A stretch of 64,000 nucleotides of DNA, from assembly GCA_003988855.1 (NCBI GenBank), contig QYAI01000065.1, positions 1-64,000 of the forward strand, in the 5' to 3' direction. The DNA comes from Arachnopeziza araneosa. Lineage: Eukaryota > Ascomycota > Leotiomycetes > Helotiales > Arachnopezizaceae. The stretch's first letter is position 1. Each line of letters begins with the position of its first letter. Positions 1-12,249 of this stretch are shown here, piece by piece. Made by a program: the position numbers and the translations under genes. The notes under the pieces were generated by a model that saw only the letters and a list, made by a program, of their open reading frames with translations, ran no database searches and had not been told where the DNA came from.

Positions 1-1321
1 AAAGTAATATAAAAGCAGCGATATCAACAAGGCTATTTTGGGGTAGCGTGGTGTGGCTTGCTAGGGAGGGGGGGTCTTGACTTTTTGCACCCTACTGTAC
101 GATAGCAATATCAAGTTGGAGGGATAGATTGCGGGTAATGATAAAAATATCAATGGGTCCCCCGCGTGCAGCATGTTTGCAGAGAGGGTTTCCTTGGATA
201 GATCCCGGGCGCGTCGTGCAGAATCAAGAAAAGAGCTACCGTGTTGCCATGTTCTGAAGTGCTTCTTCGCCCCCTAGTTCTTTGGAGTGACCATGGTACT
301 GTAGGACAGGAGGTGAATCTTGATCTGGGCTCTTGTGTTGCGGTGGGCGGGTCTTGACGCTCGACGTAGATACCCATGGCCCATGGGCGTCGTACCCCTG
401 AGTCCCCCTTGGCCCCATCGCGTTAGCAGCGTCTTCATCCTCAGCCCGGGTTGCCATGATGCGCGACTCTGTTCAAGTCAACATCCAACCATTCCCCCCG
501 AACGCTAAATTTCCGTACGAGCCCATCCTCCATCCGCCAACCTGACTGCGTCCTGGCTCCTGAACCCGCGCCAGTTCACGTCCGCTGGAACCGAAATTCT
601 CTAGGTCTCGCTTTGAACGAGAGCCATCGCTTTCTCTTCCTCCCTCCCACCTCCTTCTTCCTCTCTCTCTCCACCAACATCACCAACATTGGGAAGAGGG
701 TCTTCCTGCGTTGGATTCTGTTCTTCTTTTGTTCGCGTGTTCGTTCACTGCCCCGTTCTTCACGTTCGTTCTTACACTAATCCGCCCGTGGTCCTTGGTT
801 CGACGCGCGAAGACTTGCTAGCCAGCCTTCTCGTTCCTAACTGGAAGAAGGGGCAACGCTGCATCACCCAAGCAACACACAATCAAGGAAACAAGATAGA
901 CTTGTTTTCACCCGCCTCTCACCTCCAAACGGTCACTACTAAATTCGACAATCATTCATTCTACACATTCACGACTTGCTACGCCCTGAATATTGATTCC
1001 TCTGTTTCTAGAATTAATTGTCGGTCGCACCTGGCATTTTCGTGACAGATAGCCTGGTTTCAGAACCTTCACCTTCCATTCGCTCAGCAGGATCATCAAT
1101 TCACTGGAGGCAGAGACAATTTCACCTGCAACAAAGACTCCACGAAAACCTGACAATTTCTCAATGTTCATGAATTAGTACGTTGCTCCTTCCCACTCCT
1201 CCCCTACGCCTTCAACATCATGACGCGAACACGAATTCCATACCTTTATTAACCACCAATCTTTCCAATTGCGTGGCAAATCTAATTGAAACACTACAGG
1301 TCATCCTTTGAATTCGCAATC
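1..1321 (+). promoter_or_regulatory. Upstream region and 5' UTR of FKS1
   Basis: No gene is supported here; the short open frames on both strands match nothing I recognise. From about 600 to 680 the sequence is a CT-rich tract of the kind found just upstream of fungal transcription starts. The part after about 700 is probably the long 5' UTR of the glucan synthase gene, and it contains several short upstream ATG frames. The limits of promoter and UTR are inferred, not seen. Confidence 0.45.
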
Positions 1322-4300
1322 ATGTCGGGACACCCTCAGCAGGGCCAATACGACGATGGCTACGGCCATCAAGGGAATACGGACTCGTATTACCAAGATG
1401 ATCAAAACCAAGGGTACGACTACCATGGTGGTTATGGACAAGAACAACACCATCAAGGAGCTGATGGATACTATGATGAATCGTGAGCTTTCCCGAAGAC
1501 CATGCACGACGGAATAATTCTAATTCTTTTCTAGGGGTTACTACAATGCCGATGCAAACAACCCGTACCAACACGACGGAGGCTACTACGAAGGTCAGGA
1601 GCATGGTGGCCATTACCAAGATGAATACTACAATGATCAGCAATACTATGACCAAGGTGGGCCAGCTGCTGGCCAGCATCAACAGGGCCAAGGTGCTCCA
1701 AGACGTCGAGGAGATTCCGAGGAAGATTCGGAGACCTTCAGTGACTTTACCATGAGGTCAGACATGGCTCGAGCTACTGATATGGATTACTACGGACGAG
1801 GCGATGAACGATACAACTCCTACAACGAAAGTCAAATGGGTGGCCGTGGGTACCGTCCTCCATCTTCTCAAATATCCTATGGAGGAAACAGATCTTCCGG
1901 AGCCTCGACTCCAAATTATGGCATGGACTATAATAACGTGCTCCCTGCCGGGCAACGATCTCGGGAGCCATATCCAGCCTGGACCTCAGATGCTCAGATT
2001 CCATTGTCAAAGGAGGAGGTTGAAGATATCTTCCTCGACCTCACGGCTAAATTTGGTTTCCAACGTGACAGCATGCGTAACATGTACGATCATTTGATGA
2101 CCCTTCTCGATTCTCGCGCCTCTCGCATGACACCGAACCAAGCTCTCCTGTCTCTTCATGCCGATTATATCGGAGGCGACAATGCCAATTACCGAAAATG
2201 GTATTTTGCCGCTCATCTTGATCTTGATGATGCAGTTGGTTTTGCCAACATGAAACTTGGCAAAGGCAACAGAAGAACACGGAAAGCCCGTAGAGCTGCT
2301 AAGAAGAAGGCTGGAGTAGATCCCCAGAACGAAGCACAGACTCTTGAGCAATTGGAAGGAGACAATAGTTTGGAGGCAGCGGAATATCGATGGAAGACAC
2401 GCATGAACCGGATGTCACAGCACGACCGTGTTCGTCAATTGGCACTCTACCTTCTTTGCTGGGGTGAAGCCAATCAAGTCCGGTTTATGCCAGAGTGCCT
2501 TTGTTTCATTTTCAAATGCGCGGATGACTATTTGAATTCTCCAGCTTGCCAGAACTTGGTTGAGCCTGTCGACGAGTTCACTTATCTCAACAACGTCATT
2601 ACACCTCTGTATCAGTACTGTCGCGATCAAGGCTATGAGATCCAGGATGGCAAGTACGTCCGCAGAGAGAGAGACCACAACAAGGTCATTGGTTACGATG
2701 ATTGCAACCAGCTCTTCTGGTATCCCGAAGGCATTGAACTCATCGTTATGGAAGACAAGACCAGAATGGTCGATTTCCCACCTGCGGAACGCTTTTTGAA
2801 GCTCAAGGATGTGAACTGGAAGAAGGTTTTCTTCAAGACTTATAAAGAGACCCGATCTTGGTTTCACATGCTTGTCAATTTCAATCGTATTTGGGTTATT
2901 CACATCACGGCGTTTTGGTTCTATACAGCCAAGAATTCGCCCACTCTTTTGGTAAAAGACTACAAGCAAGAAGTCAATAATCAACCACCTGCTGCTGTCC
3001 AATGGTCTGCTGTCGCATTGGGTGGTGGAATCGCTTGTCTCCTCATGATTGCCGCAACCATCGCTGAATGGAGCTACGTCCCACGCCGCTGGGCTGGAGC
3101 ACAACATCTTACCAAACGACTCTTCTTCTTGATCGGCATGCTAGTCATCAACGTGGCACCCAGCATCTATATCTTTATGATCTCCAAGGACCAAAAATCC
3201 AAGATTTGCCTCATCCTCGGTATTGTGCAATTCTTCATTGCCTTGGCTTCGTTTTTCTTCTTTGCAGTCATGCCTATTGGTGGTCTATTTGGAAGCTACT
3301 TGACCAAGAATTCAAGACAGTATGTGGCAAGTCAGACCTTTACTGCCAGCTACCCTCGATTGACTGGTAACGATATGTGGATGTCCTACGGTCTATGGCT
3401 TTGTGTATTCGCTGCCAAACTCGTGGAATCGTATTTCTTCCTGATCTTGACTTTCCGCGATCCCAACAGATATCTATCTTCGATGAAGATCAGAAACTGT
3501 GTTGGAGACCGTATAATTGGTCAGGTCCTCTGTCACCAACAACCAAAGATTCTACTCGGGCTGATGTTCTTCACGGATCTGTGCTTGTTCTTCCTCGACA
3601 CTTTCCTATGGTACGTCATTATGAACACCATATATTCCGTGGCTCGTTCATTCTACCTAGGTGTCTCTATCTGGACACCATGGAGAAACATCTTCTCTCG
3701 ACTTCCTAAGCGTATCTATTCCAAGGTTCTTGCGACTACCGATATGGAGATCAAGTATAAGCCAAAGGTTCTCATCTCCCAGATCTGGAACGCTATTGTT
3801 ATCTCTATGTATCGTGAGCATCTTCTTGCTATCGACCACGTCCAGAAACTTCTATACCACCAAGTTCCCTCGGAGCAGGAGGGCAAGCGGACATTAAGAG
3901 CGCCAACCTTCTTTGTCTCTCAAGAAGATCATTCCTTCAAGACTGAATTCTTCCCTAGTCAAAGTGAAGCAGAGAGACGAATCTCTTTCTTTGCTCAGTC
4001 TCTTTCCACCCCAATTCCTGAGCCTCTTCCCGTCGACAACATGCCAACTTTCACTGTCTTGATTCCTCATTATAGTGAGAAGATCTTGCTCTCACTTAGA
4101 GAAATCATTCGTGAAGATGAGCCATACTCGCGTGTGACTCTTCTCGAATACCTCAAGCAACTCCACCCTCACGAATGGGACTGCTTCGTCAAGGACACTA
4201 AAATTCTCGCTGATGAGACATCACAATTCAATGGTGATTATGAGAAGAGTGAAAAGGATACTGCAAAGAGCAAGATTGATGATCTTCCTTTCTACTGCAT

Positions 4301-7254
4301 TGGTTTCAAATCTGCCGCGCCTGAATATACACTCCGAACTCGTATCTGGGCATCCTTACGCTCACAGACGCTTTACCGTACCATCTCTGGATTTATGAAT
4401 TACAGCAGAGCAATAAAACTACTGTACCGAGTTGAGAACCCTGAGGTCGTCCAAATGTTTGGAGGAAACTCTGATAAACTTGAACGAGAATTGGAACGCA
4501 TGGCTCGACGAAAGTTCAAACTCATTGTTTCCATGCAACGATATGCCAAGTTTAAGAAGGAAGAGATGGAGAATACCGAGTTTTTGCTCCGTGCCTACCC
4601 TGATCTACAAATCGCGTACCTCGATGAAGAAGCGCCTCTAGTTGAAGGTGAAGAACCTCGTCTTTACTCCGCTTTGATCGATGGTCATTCCGAGCTTATG
4701 GAGAATGGTATGCGTCGTCCAAAATTCCGTATTCAGCTTTCCGGTAATCCTATTCTTGGTGACGGAAAATCCGACAATCAGAATCATGCCATTATCTTCT
4801 ATCGTGGCGAGTACATCCAGCTCATCGATGCCAACCAAGACAACTATCTGGAAGAATGTCTAAAGATTCGAAGTGTCTTGGCCGAATTCGAGGAAATGAC
4901 AACTGATAACGTATCACCATACACCCCAGGCGTCGAGAACGTCAAGACCAACCCCGTCGCAATTTTGGGTGCTCGTGAATACATTTTCTCTGAGAACATT
5001 GGTATTCTAGGTGATGTTGCTGCAGGAAAGGAACAAACTTTCGGTACTCTTTTTGCTCGTACATTAGCCTCCATCGGTGGAAAGCTGCATTACGGACATC
5101 CTGATTTCCTCAACGGTATTTTTATGACCACTCGTGGCGGTGTTTCCAAGGCTCAGAAAGGTCTTCACTTGAACGAGGATATTTACGCTGGTATGACTGC
5201 ACTTCTCAGAGGTGGTCGCATCAAGCACTGCGAGTACTATCAGTGCGGTAAAGGTCGTGATCTCGGTTTTGGATCCATTCTGAACTTCACCACCAAAATT
5301 GGAACTGGTATGGGTGAACAGATGCTCTCCCGTGAGTATTATTATCTCGGCACGCAGCTTCCACTGGATCGATTCCTCTCTTTCTACTATGCCCATCCAG
5401 GTTTCCATTTGAACAACATGTTCATCATGCTCTCAGTTCAGATGTTCATGATTTGTTTGATCAACCTTGGAGCGCTTCGCAATCAGACTATCCTATGCAA
5501 CTATAACCCCAACGTTCCTATCACGGATCCTCTGTTCCCCACAGGCTGCGCCAATCTCATTCCTATCATGAACTGGGTCTACCGCTGCATCATATCCATT
5601 TTCATCGTTTTCTTCATCTCCTTCGTGCCGCTTGTGGTTCAAGAGTTGACTGAACGTGGATTCTGGCGTGCGGCAACGCGTCTTGGAAAACAATTCTGTT
5701 CTCTGTCGCCTTTCTTCGAGGTGTTCGTGTGTCAGATTTACGCCAACTCTGTCCAGCAAGATCTGTCCTTTGGTGGTGCCAGATATATTGGTACTGGACG
5801 TGGTTTTGCTACTGCTCGTATTCCATTCGGTGTCCTTTACTCACGATTTGCGGGTCCTTCAATCTATCTGGGTGCACGTTCGTTGATGATGCTCTTGTTC
5901 GCAACCCTGACTGTTTGGCAACCGGCCCTCATCTACTTCTGGGTCACGCTTCTAGCCATGTGCACATCACCGTTCATCTATAATCCTCACCAGTTTGCAT
6001 GGAATGATTTCTTCATTGATTATCGCGATTTTCTCAGATGGTTGTCCCGAGGAAACTCGCGCTCCCATTCATCATCCTGGATTGCATTCTGCCGCCTTTC
6101 TAGAACCAGAATTACGGGTTATAAGCGCAAGGCTTTGGGCGACCCATCTGCGAAGATGTCCGGTGATGTGCCTCGCGCAGCATTTACCAATCTGTTCTTT
6201 GGCGAGATCGTTGGCCCTCTTCTCATTGTTGCTGTTACCTTGATCCCCTATCTTTTCATCAACTCCCAAGTTGGTGTTATAGCAAAGAACAACAAAGACC
6301 AAATTTATGCTACTAATGCCCTCCTTCGTGTTGGTATTGTCGCACTTGCTCCTGTTGCCATCAACGCAGGTGTTCTCGCTGCAATGTTTGGAATGGCATG
6401 CTGCATGGGACCAATTCTCAGCATGTGTTGCAAGAAATTCGGATCTGTTCTTGCTGCTATCGCTCATGCCCTCGCCGTCATCATGACTCTGGTATTTTTC
6501 GAAGTCATGTTCTTCTTGGAAGGATTTGTTTTCTCCAAGGCTTTGCTTGGAATGATTGCTGCCATGGCTATTCAACGTTTCGTATACAAGCTCATCATTT
6601 CCCTCGCTTTGACAAGAGAATTCAAGAGCGACACCTCGAACATTGCCTTTTGGACTGGTAAATGGTATTCCATGGGATGGCATTCGTTCTCACAACCGGC
6701 TCGCGAGTTCCTCTGCAAAATCACAGAACTTGGGATGTTTGCTGGTGACTTCATTCTAGGTCACATCCTTCTCTTCCTCATGCTTCCTGTGATTGCCATT
6801 CCTCACGTCGATAAAGCTCACTCGGTTATGCTCTTTTGGCTCCGCCCAAGGTATGTTCATAGCTCTTACACTTATTACAACTTATTACAGTATACTGACA
6901 AGATATAGTCGACAAATTCGTCCTCCCATCTACTCGATGAAGCAATCCAAGCTTCGCAAGAGACGTGTCTGGCGATATGCAGTTCTGTACTTCACAATGC
7001 TTGTTGTGTTCTTGGCCCTACTTGTTGGTCCTATCGTTGCGGGCTCAGAGATTTCGTCTCTGACGACGTCGATCACGAAGAACCCAAGCAACACAATGTA
7101 TCTTTTCCAGCCCATTCACCAGGACAATAATGATACTCTTGGCACGACGCAGACTGGTACCGCACTTGATGCTGCTCCAACTGCTCAAAACACCGCTTCA
7201 GCCTCGGGGACAGCCGGCGCAACAGGGGGCGCGAGATTGATAAAATTGCTTTAA
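1322..7254 (+). CDS. FKS1: 1,3-beta-glucan synthase catalytic subunit FKS1
   Basis: Plasma-membrane synthase that makes cell-wall 1,3-beta-glucan from UDP-glucose; target of echinocandins. Exons 1322-1482, 1535-6850 and 6909-7254 join in phase to give 1940 residues, the usual family length. A hydrophilic Gly/Tyr/Gln-rich N-terminus (to about residue 125) is followed by the FKS1 domain 1 region, a first membrane cluster (about residues 500-830), a large cytosolic glucan synthase domain and a second membrane cluster from about residue 1370 to the end. The short last exon carries the basic motif SRQIRPPIYSMKQSK and a final membrane segment. Hot-spot 1 reads FLILTFRDP at residues 689-697, and the hot-spot 2 equivalent begins NWVYRC at residue 1400; both differ from the yeast sequences (see findings). 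The ATG in exon 1 has a good context (aatcATGtc). No paralogue lies in the window. Confidence 0.97.
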
Positions 7255-7856
7255 AGGAGGTTTATGTAAATGACAGTGGGTTGTATAATAGACGAATCAG
7301 AGGGAGTGCATCTCGACGACTTTGGGCTCGATGGGAGGTCTGGTGTTAAGTAATCGTTTCCGGTGTTTGCATGGTAACGGCATAGAATATGTTTTTTTCC
7401 TTCCCTCTATCACGGTCACATATCTGCTCTAGTTTGCACGGTGGAGGCATTGTGGCCTGGATACCGGCCAAGCCTGTGCAGCGCGATCATAATACAAGAA
7501 ATTTCGCACGAGTACAAGTTTGATGTAATCCCTCTGAGAGACCAACGTGACTGCTAAAAAGAAATGTAACTTCAGCCGTTATCTGGCAATACCCAGAATT
7601 GATACGGTGCTCTAGCTACTTATTCTCAAGACCTGTTATTGTTTGTTTGGCTGGAGTACATCTCTGACCACAAGAACTTGTCAAGAAGGGATATACACTT
7701 GATTCCTCACCCTTGCTCAAGTACGACCAGCTCACAAATTAATTACCCCTTTAATGGGATGTCTTGAAATTTCACGTGCATGACCTTGCTTACCTGAGCG
7801 GATCGAAGGTCGCTCTTTCCGAATCTGACAACCACCAGGAACTCTTCGACCACAAC
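7255..7856. other. FKS1 3' region and LCB1 promoter
   Basis: An intergenic stretch of about 600 bp between two genes on the same strand. It should hold the FKS1 3' UTR and terminator and then the LCB1 promoter. I see no ORF, RNA gene or repeat in it. Confidence 0.5.
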
Positions 7857-9650
7857 ATGTCTTTTTTGAACCCTTCCGTTGATCAGATGGAGTTCCACGA
7901 TGCCCAAAAATTTGTTGTCCGGTCAGTGGATGAGATCACCAGGACATTCCAAAAATTGCCTGGCTCTGCAATGCTCATCCGGTACATCCAGTCCAGCTAC
8001 CAAGATGATCCAGTCCGCTCCGCCATCGAATTGATCTTGGTGATATTCTTCATCCGATATCTACTTTCTCCCTCCTATCCGACCCAAGATGGGAACTTTG
8101 TAAAGCTCACGGAAGAAGTAAGCTGCCAGCGCGCGTGGGGTGGAAAAGTTTGGCTAACTTTGCGCTCAGGAGATTGATGATCTTGTGGACGAATGGCAAC
8201 CAGAGCCACTTGTCGCAGCCCCATCCTCTTTTGAAGAAGCAGAGATTGAAAAGCTTCCCATAATTGTCGGGTATGCACGTTTCTAGAAAGCCTACGACTC
8301 AACTGATAGCTTCCCAGACCTACCGGACCCCGAGTCAAACTGTCCAACGGTCGAACCGTAACAAATCTTGCGTCCTATAATTACTACAACTTTGTTGCGA
8401 ACGAACAGATTAAGGAGAAGGCAATCCAGACTCTGCGGACATATGGAGTTGGACCTTGTGGACCACCTCAATTCTATGGCACACAGGATGTCCACATGAA
8501 GACTGAAGCGGATATAGCCTCGTGTCTGGGTACTGAAAGTTGCATCATGTATGCACAAGCATTCTCTACAATCTCTAGCGTCATTCCCGCATTTTGCAAG
8601 AGAGGAGACATCATTGTTGCAGATCGTGCAGTCAATTATCCTATTCGGAAAGGCTTGCAGATTTGCAGGAGTACGATTCGCTGGTATGAGCATAACAATA
8701 TGGAGGATTTGGAGCGGGTGCTACAGAAGGTTGTAAAGGACCAGGCCAAGAAACCGTTGACGAGAAGGTTTATTGTGAGCGAGGGACTCTCAGAGACCAT
8801 TGGTGATGTTGTTGACTTGCCAAAACTGGTAAGTAGTTTCTGTGGGCCTTGCTGCATAACTAAAACCATTGCAGATTGAGCTTAAACTTCGGTACAAATT
8901 TCGCCTTATGCTTGATGAAACATGGTCGTTCGGCGTGCTGGGAAGGACTGGCCGCGGTCTGACAGAAGCACAAAATGTAGATGCATCACAAGTCGATATG
9001 CTAGTCGGATCGCTTGCAGGACCACTCTGTGCGGGTGGTGGTTTCTGTGCAGGATCCGCAGATGTTGTTGAACATCAACGCGTTTCTGCTGCCTCATACA
9101 CCTTTTCTGCGGCTCTTCCGGCTATGCTCGCTACCACGGCCAGCGAAACCCTCAACATGCTTCAGACGAACCCAGAAATCCTAGTGCAGAGTCGAGAAAA
9201 TATCAAGGCCATGCGAGCTCAACTAGATCCAAGAAGCGATTGGGTACGCTGTACCAGCTCACCCGAGAACCCCATGATGCTACTTGTTTTAAAGCCCGAA
9301 ATTGTCAATTCGAGGCGTCTTAGTATCGAAGAGCAAGAGCGTGTTCTCCAGGAATGTGTAGATGAAGTAAGATTTCCCCTATTATCATTTCCTCACAGGA
9401 TAAAGCAACTAACATCGTCCAGTCCCTTGCCAATGGCGTTCTGATCACCCGCCTCAAGAGCATGCCTCTAGGTCCAGGCAATAGCCTCAAAGCAGGAGAT
9501 TACCAACTTCAACCGGCACTAAAAGTTTGCATCACATCTGGTCTCTCGAAGAAGGAGATTGAGAAGGCCGGAGTTACGATTAGGCATGCTATTACGAAGG
9601 TTCTTACCAAGAAGTCAAGTAGCAAATTGGCATTGCCTGTCGTTTCATAG
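7857..9650 (+). CDS. LCB1: Serine palmitoyltransferase subunit 1 (LCB1)
   Basis: Non-catalytic partner in the ER enzyme that condenses serine with palmitoyl-CoA, the first step of sphingolipid synthesis. Five exons (7857-8117, 8170-8270, 8318-8828, 8875-9366, 9423-9650) join in phase to give 530 residues. An N-terminal membrane segment (AIELILVIFFIRYLL) precedes the aminotransferase class I/II fold. Family motifs visible are YGVGPCGPPQFYGTQDVH, LDETWSFGVLGRTGRG and GSLAGPLCAGGGFCAG. The cysteine in GVGPCGP corresponds to the human SPTLC1 residue mutated in hereditary neuropathy. As expected for LCB1, there is no PLP-binding lysine; that belongs to LCB2. The ATG at 7857 (caacATGtc) is the only in-frame ATG before the conserved region; the open frame further upstream starts with TTG. 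Confidence 0.95.
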
Positions 9651-11490
9651 ACATGCGACTTTATGGTTATTTGGATTATATGGAGTCGGCAAGGAATAAG
9701 TAGTGTTTAATAATTGTAGAAGGTAACCTGTGGCTACTTTGTAATAGTATAATTAGCATCATAACATCTTCCTTTTGATCGTTACTATAAGGCAGTTTGG
9801 TGGTATCCGACATGTTTGTAAGTAGTCTCTCGAGTGGATATTAGCTTAGGCCATTCTGATACTCAACCATCTTATATGCTCTCAGTCTTTCGCAGCAAGA
9901 GCAATTGTTTAGCGCCAACTAAGCGAAATTTCTACGCATAACTTTGTTCCTACCTCGCGATGATATGAGTGTCGAAATCCAAATCAGATGTGTTCCTGTC
10001 TCGAAGGTCAGCAATAAAAATTGACTTTGGACTGCAAACTCAATCAGATCTTTAGCCATTTTCGTGATTTAGAATGAGTGGATAAAATGTTCGGGGATAC
10101 TTTCTACTTTGAGCGGGACATTGAGGGCAACTTCTACAGAGTCCGAAGCCCGCCAGCCATCAGGCACAACGCACCCAGGTTTGTATTTACAAGTTGCGCA
10201 ATCATATGGGACGAGGGTGCGGAAACCAATTTGCTCCGTGGATTGCTTACGGGATGAGCAGTGGAGATAATCATAGAAGACCGAGGATCCGAGATAGTGA
10301 TTTCCGCTGTGAGATTAGGCCACTAAGCCTGGGAGATGAGTCCTGTTCCTGATTCTCGCTGCATCGATCAAGTGCCGAACCGCGAATTTAAAACCGCTCC
10401 TTTATGATAAGAACTGGAGCTAGAGAGATTGGCTGTTGTGTGAAACCGGGATAGCACCAGGCGTTCATCTCAATGCTGCCAGCGAAGGGTATGGCGGGCG
10501 GCTGGCGGGAACTATTTGAAACGCCACAGAGACATGTTTCTGCTCTCCTGACTATTGGAACTATTTTGGACATCAGCCTATGAACTTTTGTTTTGAAATC
10601 TTAAGTCTGAGTTCCATCTTTTCGATGTGTGTTCACACGACGCAATGTTTTGTGCGCCATAACTCCCCAAAAGGCATCTTGTTGATCTAAACAGATGGGA
10701 ATCAGGCTAATCAGAGTCTGACACGAGCGAAGCTTAGAAGGGAAACGATTCAGGAACCAGAAGAAGCGTCAAGGGTGGCTGCATGCACAACGTCGGTACC
10801 TGGATCTTCTCAGCCAATGGAGGCACACCATCATCGGATGACAGGTGTGGGCTGCGGATATGCAAGCCACGAGGGAAGAAGGAAGAGGGAAGGGTAGATG
10901 TCCTTTGTCGGAGAGAAGAATCTGCCCTTGCCAAGATGCCAAAGACGTTGAGCTTTCTGGCGTGCGATCTTTCTCGAAGGCTCCAGATCAAATATCAAGG
11001 TTCTGCTGTCGAACACTAAAACCGTCCAAAGTTTCCACTGCCACACGCTTGATGCTGGATGGTCGATGGATGGCCAGGATGAGGGACCTGCATCTCCGTC
11101 GCTAGATGCCAACAGAAGGACAACGCAGAAACGCAACATCAAACAGCACTTGCTGATGAGAATACCCTATCAGCCTGCTGGAAACCTGTTCTGCAGCTCT
11201 CTGGCAGAGTTCACCATCCAGCATCATCAAGGGATCTGCGCTTCTCACCAGCAGGATGTGGGTGTCCTGCTGCCTTGGAAGAAGGTGGTCCAGATTGTAT
11301 CGTCCCTGGGAAGCACAAGGCCCCGGGTTGGAGATGGAGAAACAGTGATCAAAAACAGAGAGGAGGAGAAAACAGGGAAATGCTCGCCAACAGCCACTTC
11401 CCGGAATAATGAAGAATCCAACGATGAGAACAGGATCAGTGCTGAAGTGATGGTTGCGATTATCATAACAATGTGATGATGAGAATAATA
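9651..11490. other. Gene-poor intergenic region left of the first MITE copy
   Basis: About 1.8 kb with only short, overlapping open frames on both strands (for example around 10734-11518). None resembles a known protein, and none shows a convincing intron-exon layout. It may hold a noncoding transcript or decayed sequence, but nothing visible supports a specific claim. Confidence 0.4.
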
Positions 11491-11657
11491 CGAGGCGGGT
11501 AAAATTCGTCTTGAACAAGCACTCGAAACTTGAAATGCGGAACTCTTAAATACTCGTCTTTCATTGTCAAGAATTTTTACCGACTTCAGTAGAGTAAAGA
11601 TTGTAGTATTTGAGCTTCGACTTTACCATTTCCCGACGCTTATTTTTGACCGCCTCG
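11491..11657 (+). mobile_element. MITE-like inverted-repeat element, copy 1 (deleted form)
   Basis: A 167-bp element beginning CGAGGCGGGTAAAATTCGTC and ending TTTTGACCGCCTCG, so its ends are inverted repeats. It is flanked by ATA on both sides (11488-11490 and 11658-11660), a candidate 3-bp target duplication. It aligns along its whole length with copy 2 at 14168-14390, but lacks about 45 bp near the left end and about 10 bp beside the right end. It encodes nothing. A nonautonomous DNA transposon is the natural reading; the 3-bp duplication suggests a PIF/Harbinger- or CACTA-like mobiliser, but the termini do not match the classic CACTA end. Confidence 0.75.
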
Positions 11658-12249
11658 ATAATGTGGTGATGTTTTAGAACTGGACCCAAGCTGACTGTAG
11701 CCCTGTTCCAAATTTTACAACAAGCAGGCCGTCCTTCCCCTCCCAAACCGCGCCACGTCCGAACAGAGAAAACAGGCCCACAGGTTATTACGACTTGACG
11801 ACTTTCCTAGAAACAGACTCTCATTCCCTTCCTTCCCTCTTCTTGTTTACTCCAGGTCCATCCGCTCCTTTTACCGCTCTCGTCTTCTCCATCGATTGAT
11901 CATTCCTTCTCAATCGACCATCTACGATCCTACATTCCTTAGATACGCGCGAATCTTTGATCGTGGCAACGTTGTCATTCCGCTGTAGATTTTAAGAGGT
12001 ATGTGCTTCTCTCGGCCATGGCTTAGCATCGTGCGTCGTAATGGCAACAGCATTGAGGACAAAGGGAACGACTCTTGAGCTCACCTGCGATGCTCGATCC
12101 CATTCTCTGTACTCAGTTACATGTTAGCCATATCATGTATGCGCGCAATCACTGTTGAAGCCATGCTGACAACCCATGGCAACTCTAGGCCTACGACAAC
12201 CAAATTCATGAAATAGAGCTGTACGTTGTGAAATCGACCCGCCGAGCAA
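11658..12249 (+). promoter_or_regulatory. Promoter and 5' UTR of the GH17 gene
   Basis: This stretch separates the first MITE copy from the glucanase-like gene. A CT-rich tract (about 11810-11870) probably marks the transcription start. Several short upstream ATG frames follow. A GTATGTGC donor-like site near 12000 could start a 5' UTR intron, but this cannot be decided from sequence alone. Confidence 0.45.

Noticed and set aside
2415..3107. 230-codon open frame antisense to FKS1
   Set aside because: It lies inside a strongly conserved coding exon on the other strand and has no family resemblance; a shadow frame.
6072..6683. 203-codon antisense frame in FKS1
   Set aside because: Shadow of the conserved membrane region; no independent support.
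7764..7856. Upstream part of the LCB1 open frame
   Set aside because: It has no ATG (opens at TTG); the first ATG is at 7857.
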